Source of the DNA: Sphingomonas sp. A2-49
Lineage (GTDB): Bacteria; Pseudomonadota; Alphaproteobacteria; Sphingomonadales; Sphingomonadaceae
NCBI RefSeq assembly: GCF_025548555.1
Contig: NZ_JAJLPA010000009.1
Span: forward strand, 1 to 64,000
Length of the DNA stretch: 64,000 nt
Direction of reading: 5' to 3'
Positions 58,737 to 64,000 of this stretch are shown piece by piece. Positions within the stretch are counted from its first letter, which is position 1, and each line of letters opens with the position of its first letter. The translations under genes and the position numbers were made by a program. The notes below the pieces were generated by a model. That model did not search any database, was not told the DNA's origin, and was given only the letters and a program-made list of their open reading frames with translations.

Positions 58737-59012
58737 ATGGTCGACCGGTATGGCGAGGTCTTCTCGAGTGTGTCCGATCCCGGCGAGCGGGCGAAGGCGG
58801 TGGCGCCGAGCGATACGGTCGACCTGACCGAAACGCCGAAGGCGCTTTACGTGGGCACGGGCGGCGACATCGCCATGATCGGCGACAACGAGGCCACGGG
58901 CGCCGCAGCAGTTGTCTGGCGCAACGTGCCCGCTGGCGCGATCGTGCCCTTCCGCCCGCGCCGGGTCCTCGCAACCGGCACCACCGCGGCCGACATGCTC
59001 GCGATCTACTGA
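58737..59012 (+). CDS. Spike base protein (RCAP_Rcc01079-like)
   Basis: A 91-residue protein: K-A-V-A-P-S-D-T-V-D-L-T, KALYVGTGGDIAMIGDN, V-P-A-G-A-I-V-P-F-R-P-R-R-V-L and T-A-A-D-M-L-A-I-Y are the hallmark strands of the small spike-base proteins first known from the Rhodobacter gene transfer agent. It would connect the spike to the capsid or tail. GAGAGGAACGAGAG precedes the ATG. Confidence 0.85.
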   Translation: MVDRYGEVFSSVSDPGERAKAVAPSDTVDLTETPKALYVGTGGDIAMIGDNEATGAAAVVWRNVPAGAIVPFRPRRVLATGTTAADMLAIY

Positions 59013-59158
59013 TGCGGCTCGGCCTGGGGCTGACCCGGCACCGCGGGCGGCCGACGCTCGCCATCCTCCTCGGCGGCACCGCGCTGCCCATCATCTACGC
59101 CCTCTGGCTCGACACGGGCAGCTGGGACGACACCAAAGCCTGGAGCGACCGCCCATGA
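59012..59158 (+). CDS. Very small protein (48 aa) between spike base and tailspike
   Basis: A 48-residue protein (MRLGLGLTRHRGRPTLAILL, then GGTALPIIYALWLDTGSWDD) with one hydrophobic segment. The start shares an A with the spike-base stop (TGATG) and its stop overlaps the tailspike start (ATGA). The exact fit between two genes argues that it is translated. Function unknown; probably a virion accessory. Confidence 0.65.
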   Translation: MRLGLGLTRHRGRPTLAILLGGTALPIIYALWLDTGSWDDTKAWSDRP

Positions 59159-61686
59159 CCGTCCTCACCACCATCCAAAACGGATCGTCCAACAAGGACA
59201 TCCGCGACACCATCAACGGCGCCTTGGTCGACATCCAGGCGCTCAAGCAGGGCGGGGGCAGCACGCCGACGCCGACGCCGGTGCCGACGCCGACCGTCTA
59301 TTTGTCTACCTCGCAAGCGAAAGCCGAAGGCAACGCCGGGCCGACGCTTTTCACCTTCACGGTCACCCGCTCCTCGGCGGTCGGTGCGGTGAACGTGTCG
59401 TGGCTGTTTGCAGCCGGCTCGACCAGTGCCGACGACTTCACCGGCGGGGCCTACCCAACGGGCGGCATCGTTCCGATGTCCGATGGCCAGGCCAGCGGGC
59501 AATTCACTATCAGCGTGAATGGTGACACCGTCACCGAGGCCGATGAGACCTTCACCGTGTCGATCGGCGTGCCCTCGGGCTATGCCGCCGGCACCTCGAT
59601 GTCGGCGACCGGCACGATTCAGAACGACGACAGCGCCTTTGTGGCGCCGACCCTCGCGGCGCCGCTCTACGCCGACGATTTCACGGCGCCGGCCGGCACC
59701 TCGTCGCTGGCCGGCCGCGCGAATTGGTCGGCGCAGGACGCTTCGTTCGGAGCGTTCGAGGTAAAGGACGGTTACCTTCATCGAACGGGTCAGTATGACG
59801 CGTCAAGTTCCGCGTTCTTCGGCGGTTCGCTCGGCGACCACGTCGCAACGTTCGGCTATTCGACTGTCGACGGCAACGGTGATGCTTGGGAGGAGTCGCG
59901 CCAGTGGTTCCACCTCTACTATCAGGACGCGAACAGCTTCGTTCGCGTCTTTATCAGTAAGGGGCTGAGCCGGCTGTCCATCATTCCGGTCATCAACGGC
60001 AATTTTCAGAACGAACAATTCTTCGGAGGCGTCGCGTTCAAGGACAAGGGCGAGATCCGACTGACGGTCCGTGACGGTAAATTCCGCGCGATGGTCGACG
60101 GCAAATGGATACCGGTAGCAAGCAACCGATACGGCTATCCGATCGATACAGTCGACCAGACGGGCACCCTTGCGGCTGCCAAGCGCAGCGGCCGGGCCGG
60201 CGTCACGGCGTCGCTGTGGCGCTATCCAGTGCTGGAATATATCACGGTTGATCCACTTAAGGTTGCGATTGACAGCGTCGACGAGTTTGTCGGTCGTGAT
60301 AGTCTGACGGCGACCGGCGGCAGCACCAAGGTGGCGATGACAATGGCTGCCGGCGCCAACCCGCAGTCGTGGGTCTATCGCCTGCTGACGCCGGGCACGC
60401 TCGCCGAGGTCAAGGCGTTTGCGCCAATGGCAAACGTGAGCGTCAATGGCAGTGCTGCCACGGCGTTCGCGTTCGTGCCAACTGGCGGGCCCTATATCGT
60501 TCAGGCCGGCTATGTGGACGCGAGCGATGGCAAGGCGCGCGTCGACCTTTCGTTGCCGGTGCTGTCGGGCATCCGCGGGGAGACGTGGGGGCAGAGCAAT
60601 TCGAATTACCGGCAGGGGCCGGTCGATGGTTCCGACGCCGCGCTGAACACGCGCACGCCCTGGGCAGCCGTCACCCTTAGAGGCATCATTGCCGGTGCGC
60701 CGGCGTCGGGCTGGTCGACCGCGACCAACGCCTATCAGCCGACCGGCATGCACGAATGCGCGCGCGTGCTGTCCCAGCTCCTCGGCAAGCCTGTTGGCAT
60801 CGGTGCACAGGGCAACGATTCGACTGCGCTCTACTTCAATTCACCAGGGCAAGGCGGTTGGCAGAAATACGTGGATGCGCTGGCTTCGCGCCGCGGCATC
60901 GTCGAGTTCTGGATCGGCGACCAGGGCGAGGGCGATGCCGACAGTGCAGCCAATCCGACCTATTGGGCGAACGATTTCAACAACAACGTCCTGCCGGGCC
61001 TGCGCACGATCTCCAACAACCCGCAGGCTCCGATGTTCTTTTCACCCGTCGGCCGCTTCGCCTCGACCGGCGATGTGCCCTATGCCGATCTCGGGGCAGT
61101 GCAGAACGACCTTCAGCGTAACACCATGCAGGAGCAGTATCGCCTCGCGACGACGCTCGACCCGCGCGTCTTCATCGGCGACTACAAGCTCGGCACCGAG
61201 CACAATGGCAACGACGCCTACCACTACAGCAACCGAAAGCTGGGCTACGCCGAGATGGGCCGTCGAGCGGCCTATTCGATCGCCAAGTATTTCGGCGTCA
61301 ACGTGCCGGACGGCCGTGGCGCGCTGGCGACGTCGGCGACCAGATCTGGCGCCCTCATCGATGTGACGTTCGACCTCAATGGCGGCACCGCCATCACCGG
61401 GCCGACGTCGTTCGCGACCGGGAACGTTCCGCCGGCGACGAAGCAGGGCAAGCTCGGCTATCAGGTGTCGGCCGACAACTTCGCGACCACGCTCGCGATC
61501 AGCGACGTGACGCTTGTCAGTGGCAAGCTGCGGATCGCCCTTGCGGCGGACCCTGGCGGGCCGGTGAAGGTGCGCAGCATGTACGGCTGGTCCTACGACG
61601 ACACGGTCCTGTTCTACACAACCTATGCCGACGGCCGCGCGCCGATCCCCGCCGCCCCCATCATCGCCGCGATTGCGGCCGCATAA
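59155..61686 (+). CDS. Tailspike with Calx-beta, lectin-like and SGNH esterase domains
   Basis: An 843-residue receptor-binding protein. Residues 1-35 form a helical attachment segment, then a T-P-T-P-V-P-T-P linker, a Calx-beta domain (48-160, with D-D-F-T-G-G and E-T-F-T-V-S), a concanavalin-like beta domain (165-365), and an SGNH/sialate-O-acetylesterase-like domain (465-750). The esterase shows G-Q-S-N (Ser481), D-Q-G-E-G-D (589-594) and a late D/H pair in L-G-T-E-H-N-G-N-D-A-Y-H-Y. It would deacetylate a surface polysaccharide during adsorption. A C-terminal beta domain ends the protein. Confidence 0.85.
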   Translation: MTVLTTIQNGSSNKDIRDTINGALVDIQALKQGGGSTPTPTPVPTPTVYLSTSQAKAEGNAGPTLFTFTVTRSSAVGAVNVSWLFAAGSTSADDFTGGAYPTGGIVPMSDGQASGQFTISVNGDTVTEADETFTVSIGVPSGYAAGTSMSATGTIQNDDSAFVAPTLAAPLYADDFTAPAGTSSLAGRANWSAQDASFGAFEVKDGYLHRTGQYDASSSAFFGGSLGDHVATFGYSTVDGNGDAWEESRQWFHLYYQDANSFVRVFISKGLSRLSIIPVINGNFQNEQFFGGVAFKDKGEIRLTVRDGKFRAMVDGKWIPVASNRYGYPIDTVDQTGTLAAAKRSGRAGVTASLWRYPVLEYITVDPLKVAIDSVDEFVGRDSLTATGGSTKVAMTMAAGANPQSWVYRLLTPGTLAEVKAFAPMANVSVNGSAATAFAFVPTGGPYIVQAGYVDASDGKARVDLSLPVLSGIRGETWGQSNSNYRQGPVDGSDAALNTRTPWAAVTLRGIIAGAPASGWSTATNAYQPTGMHECARVLSQLLGKPVGIGAQGNDSTALYFNSPGQGGWQKYVDALASRRGIVEFWIGDQGEGDADSAANPTYWANDFNNNVLPGLRTISNNPQAPMFFSPVGRFASTGDVPYADLGAVQNDLQRNTMQEQYRLATTLDPRVFIGDYKLGTEHNGNDAYHYSNRKLGYAEMGRRAAYSIAKYFGVNVPDGRGALATSATRSGALIDVTFDLNGGTAITGPTSFATGNVPPATKQGKLGYQVSADNFATTLAISDVTLVSGKLRIALAADPGGPVKVRSMYGWSYDDTVLFYTTYADGRAPIPAAPIIAAIAAA

Positions 61687-61697
61687 GGAGCCTTCTG

Positions 61698-63227
61698 ATG
61701 AAGCGCATGCTTGCCTCCGACGGCATCAACTATTGGTCCAACCAGCCCTTCCTCAATCGGATGCGGGCAGCGGGGAAGATGACCTCGGCCAACGCGCCCG
61801 CGAAGGCCGGTGAGGCGGTTGCCTATTATCTCGCGCCGCTTGTCGGCGACGAGGGCCGGGAAATGGTGCTGACCTGGGAGGGCGACGGCGTCCTCGACAT
61901 CGGCGTCGAGAAGAAGGCGGCGACGCGCAATCGCATCGACTTCACGGCGGCCACGCCGGCCAGCTGGCCGATGGTGATCGTGCGCAGCGGAAAGCCGACC
62001 AACATTCGGATCGTGCCCAAGGGGCAGGAAGCGCTGACGCAGACCTTCAAGCCGGAATACGTCGCCGACGTGCGCGGCTTCGTCGCCTGGCGCGCGATGG
62101 ACTTCCTCGACACCAACGCCTCGCTCGCCGACTTCCTGCCGATCCACCCGGCGGCCGAGGGCTATGGCGATCGCGGCTCGGTGGCCGAGGTCGTCGAGCT
62201 TTGCAACGCGGCCGGCGTCCGTCCATGGATCAGCTTCCCGCACCTCGTCACCGATGCGTCGATCGCCGAGACGGTCGCCTGTGTCGAAGCGCAGTCGATC
62301 CTGCCGGCGATCTTCGAGTATTCGAACGAGACCTGGAACTGGCAGTTCGTGCAGACGAAATACGCGCATGACCAGGGACCGGACAATCCGAACGGCTGGA
62401 TCGGTGCCCAGATCGCGCGACTGCTGCGGGCGACGAAGGGCAAGCGGGCCGGCGTCGCGCAGTGCGGCCAGTTCGTGAACATGTGGCATACCGACATGCA
62501 GTTCCAGGGCATCCGGGATGCCGGCTGTGATCCGAACGACCTCGAAATTGTATCGGCGACGAGCTACGTCTCGTCCGACTTCAACGACTATGGCAAAAAT
62601 CCGGACCTTGCCTGGGGCTATGCCCAGCGTGGCGACGCCAAGGGCGCGCTGGCTTACATCCTGGCGGGCATCCCGAAATATCGCGAGCAGATGCGCGACT
62701 GCGTGAAACGCGCGACGTCGGTCGGCGCTGAATATTGGGCCTATGAGGGCGGCATGTGGCACCTCAACGCCAACGGGTCGGCACACGATTGGGAGACGCT
62801 GCGCGCCTTCTATTACGACATGCAGATGCACCCGGACGCAGACGGGGTGCTGGCGGCCTATGACGAGGCGTTCGTTGCTGAGGGCGGCGCGGTCCAGCCG
62901 CTCTACAATTACGCGACGCCGTCGACGGCGTTCGGGTTCTTTGGCGCAACGCTGCAACCGGTCTGGAAACGGATCCGCGCCGAGCTCGACGCCGCGATTG
63001 CGCCGGTCGTCACGCCGGCGCCGATGCCAGCTCCCGCGCCCCTCCCGGATGCATCGCCCGCGCCAGCACCTGAACCCGCCCCGGTCCCGGCAGCTCCGAC
63101 GCCAGCGCCACCGCCCGCTGCCGCGAAGGTCACGAAGGAGCAGATCTACACCGCGATCCGAGCGGCGCGCTCGTCCCTTTCATCCGTCGAGACGCTTGTG
63201 AAGGCATACAAGGGGCAGGCGCTCTGA
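61698..63227 (+). CDS. Virion-associated glycosidase-like protein
   Basis: A 509-residue protein with a TIM-barrel-like middle: DFLPIHPAAEGYGDRGSVAE, VRPWISFPHLVTD, and E-Y-S-N-E-T-W-N-W with Glu211 as the probable acid/base, then AEYWAYEGGMWHLN near 340 with a second Glu. The Y-S-N-E-x-W-N signature occurs in clan GH-A-like proteins of unclear substrate. A Pro/Ala linker (about 435-475) and a short helical tail follow. Adjacent to the esterase tailspike; the pair probably attacks the same capsule or exopolysaccharide. Confidence 0.75.
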   Translation: MKRMLASDGINYWSNQPFLNRMRAAGKMTSANAPAKAGEAVAYYLAPLVGDEGREMVLTWEGDGVLDIGVEKKAATRNRIDFTAATPASWPMVIVRSGKPTNIRIVPKGQEALTQTFKPEYVADVRGFVAWRAMDFLDTNASLADFLPIHPAAEGYGDRGSVAEVVELCNAAGVRPWISFPHLVTDASIAETVACVEAQSILPAIFEYSNETWNWQFVQTKYAHDQGPDNPNGWIGAQIARLLRATKGKRAGVAQCGQFVNMWHTDMQFQGIRDAGCDPNDLEIVSATSYVSSDFNDYGKNPDLAWGYAQRGDAKGALAYILAGIPKYREQMRDCVKRATSVGAEYWAYEGGMWHLNANGSAHDWETLRAFYYDMQMHPDADGVLAAYDEAFVAEGGAVQPLYNYATPSTAFGFFGATLQPVWKRIRAELDAAIAPVVTPAPMPAPAPLPDASPAPAPEPAPVPAAPTPAPPPAAAKVTKEQIYTAIRAARSSLSSVETLVKAYKGQAL

Positions 63228-63230
63228 ACC

Positions 63231-63578
63231 TCAACCGCGAGCGGCACGGATCATCCGCTTCCGCTCGCGGTCATCGGCGTTGAGGAACGGCAGCAGCGGC
63301 ACGCCGGCGGGCACCTTCAGCTCGGTCTTCCACCGCGGAACGACGCGCGCGCCCTTCGCACCGCATCCACGCGCGCCGGCCGCGCCGCGGCACCGGAACA
63401 TGGTGCCGAGCTCCTCGATGTAGATATGGCTCCTGATCTCCCGACCGGCCGGCGTCTTCATCCCGAGGAAGTCGGTCGGGTGCCGGTAGATTACGCGCGC
63501 GCAGCGCAGGCACGCGATCTCCAGGATCAGCCCGCGTTTCGCCGCGTCGCCCAAGGTCAGGACGTAGATGCGCCCCAT
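63231..63578 (-). CDS. Hypothetical zinc-ribbon-like protein
   Basis: A 115-residue basic protein on the strand opposite the late genes. Cysteines in C-L-R-C (residues 23-26) and C-R-G-A-A-G-A-R-G-C (62-71) could bind zinc; C-terminal half Arg/Lys-rich. It follows the HTH gene by 3 bp and is likely co-transcribed with it. No family known to me. Its stop lies 3 bp from the stop of the glycosidase-like gene. Confidence 0.6.
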   Translation of the reverse strand: MGRIYVLTLGDAAKRGLILEIACLRCARVIYRHPTDFLGMKTPAGREIRSHIYIEELGTMFRCRGAAGARGCGAKGARVVPRWKTELKVPAGVPLLPFLNADDRERKRMIRAARG

Positions 63579-63581
63579 CGA

Positions 63582-63803
63582 TCAAAAGACCGGTTCCCAC
63601 GGGTCGCGGGCGCCCAGCTTTCGCTCGTCGACGTTGAGGTATTTCGCCAGGTAGAGCCGATCGTCGTCAGCGAGGCGCTTGGGCGAACCGCGGGTGACTA
63701 ACTGGTGCAGGTAGGCGGCATTCCGGCCGATGAGGGCGGACAGGTTGGCGAGACTCTCGCCGCGCGCAGCGGCCAGCTGACGCAGGTTTTCGCGGGGTGA
63801 CAT
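63582..63803 (-). CDS. Small HTH (XRE-like) regulator behind a LexA box
   Basis: A 73-residue protein: SPRENLRQLAAARGESLANL, then S-A-L-I-G-R-N-A-A-Y-L-H-Q-L, a compact helix-turn-helix of the XRE type. ATG 63803 has GGAG at 6 nt; a TTG at 63833 would extend it by ten residues toward the LexA box. The promoter side carries GTTC-N7-GTTC (63835-63849). Its position in a prophage, opposite the late genes, fits an SOS-induced antirepressor or a lysogenic-conversion regulator. Confidence 0.7.
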   Translation of the reverse strand: MSPRENLRQLAAARGESLANLSALIGRNAAYLHQLVTRGSPKRLADDDRLYLAKYLNVDERKLGARDPWEPVF

Positions 63804-63834
63804 TGGCGGCTCCGATTCGATCAGCGCCGACAAT

Positions 63835-63849
63835 GTTCCACATTTGTTC
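63835..63849 (-). promoter_or_regulatory. LexA (SOS) box of the alphaproteobacterial type
   Basis: GTTCCACATTTGTTC is an exact GTTC-N7-GTTC, the established LexA recognition sequence in alphaproteobacteria. It lies 32 bp before ATG 63803 of the HTH gene on the minus strand. Location and perfect spacing suggest direct LexA control of that gene and the one behind it. Confidence 0.75.
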
Positions 63850-63865
63850 TAGTTGGATCAACCGC

Positions 63866-64000
63866 CTATTCGGGTTTCGGATCGCCCGCTACCGCATCCT
63901 CGCCGAACGCCTCGACCGCGCAGATGATCGTCGTGAGGTCGTCGGCGAACAACCTGCTCTCCTCGTCGACCGGCTCGCCGTCGTTGAAGGTGTCGCGGAA
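63866..64000 (-). CDS. Partial hypothetical gene, 3' end only
   Basis: The last 44 codons of a minus-strand gene cut by the window edge, reading FRDTFNDGEPVDEESRLFAD and ending G-D-P-K-P-E with TAG at 63866-63868. Acidic; no recognisable motif. The frame is open to the edge. The LexA box region separates it from the HTH gene. Confidence 0.5.
   Translation of the reverse strand, partial: FRDTFNDGEPVDEESRLFADDLTTIICAVEAFGEDAVAGDPKPE

Larger units (their letters stand above)
22143..64000. mobile_element. Lambda-organised prophage with siphovirus-type tail (right end outside window)
   Basis: All genes from 22143 rightwards are phage-like and in canonical order: integration, leftward early operon, repressor/cro switch, replication, packaging, head, connectors, tail, lysis, host recognition. 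Structural genes belong to the HK97-type capsid and long non-contractile tail scheme (tape measure of 1632 residues, G/T frameshift, no sheath gene). I see no frameshifted or interrupted gene, so it may be intact. At least 41.9 kb are present; attR is not in view. Confidence 0.9.

Noticed and set aside
63582..63833. A longer version of the HTH gene starting at TTG 63833
   Set aside because: TTG is a weak start and would place the LexA box against the initiation codon; ATG 63803 has a GGAG ribosome site.
63800..64000. A right prophage end (duplicate of the tRNA-Gly 3' part)
   Set aside because: No copy of the T-arm/acceptor sequence is seen on either strand near the right edge; phage-like genes continue to the boundary.

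Overview
The window reads as a GC-rich alphaproteobacterial chromosome, most likely a sphingomonad. The supporting signs are a TonB-dependent receptor ending in FSAAVSFRM, a GlcNAc phosphotransferase system, alphaproteobacterial phage gene families and an alphaproteobacterial-type LexA box. It has two parts that meet at a tRNA-Gly(CCC) gene at 22104-22177.

The first 22 kb is a glycan-utilization locus with two divergent arms. The leftward arm encodes a TonB-dependent receptor (7932-10721, followed by its own rho-independent terminator), then a translationally coupled glycosidase operon: GH20 beta-hexosaminidase, GH2 beta-mannosidase, GH3 glycosidase, and a truncated gene with a twin-arginine-like start at the edge of the window. 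The rightward arm (10996-22030) encodes a CutC-family protein, a GntR/UTRA regulator, a SIS-type glucosamine-6-phosphate deaminase, NagA, a Tat-exported GH2 enzyme, an EIIA-HPr-EI fusion and a GlcNAc-type EIIC-EIIB permease with an extra degenerate EIIB. Oligosaccharide would enter the periplasm through the receptor and be trimmed by exo-glycosidases. The released GlcNAc would be phosphorylated on import, then deacetylated and deaminated. The enzyme mix (beta-mannosidase, hexosaminidase, GH2, GH3) fits N-glycan-like or other mixed GlcNAc glycans at least as well as chitin. TGGTAT-type repeats in three intergenic regions are candidate operators of the GntR protein.

From 22143 to the right edge is a lambda-organised prophage with a siphovirus-type structural module. 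Its right attachment site lies outside the window. A large serine recombinase uses codons inside the tRNA gene for its C-terminus. It is the last of seven leftward genes joined end to start by short overlaps (HD hydrolase, a C5 methyltransferase with a repeat-rich recognition region, DUF4031-like and others). A CI-like S24 repressor (27994-28695) is flanked by two groups of 19-bp operator-like palindromes, three on the right and two on the left, spaced 23-24 bp apart. The rightward early operon carries a Cro-like protein, regulators, a phage-encoded DNA polymerase III beta clamp and a Prim-Pol/SF3 primase-helicase. Next to the primase is an array of TGGGAGG repeats that could be the replication origin.

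The late region runs HNH, TerS, TerL, fused protease-capsid, portal, collagen-like protein, head-tail connectors, tail tube, tail chaperones (with a lambda-identical slippery heptamer), tape measure and tail fibre. It continues with a membrane/lysis cassette, spike base, an SGNH-esterase tailspike and a glycosidase-like protein. At the far right, on the opposite strand, a small HTH gene sits directly behind a perfect LexA box, which suggests an SOS-driven antirepressor or accessory switch.
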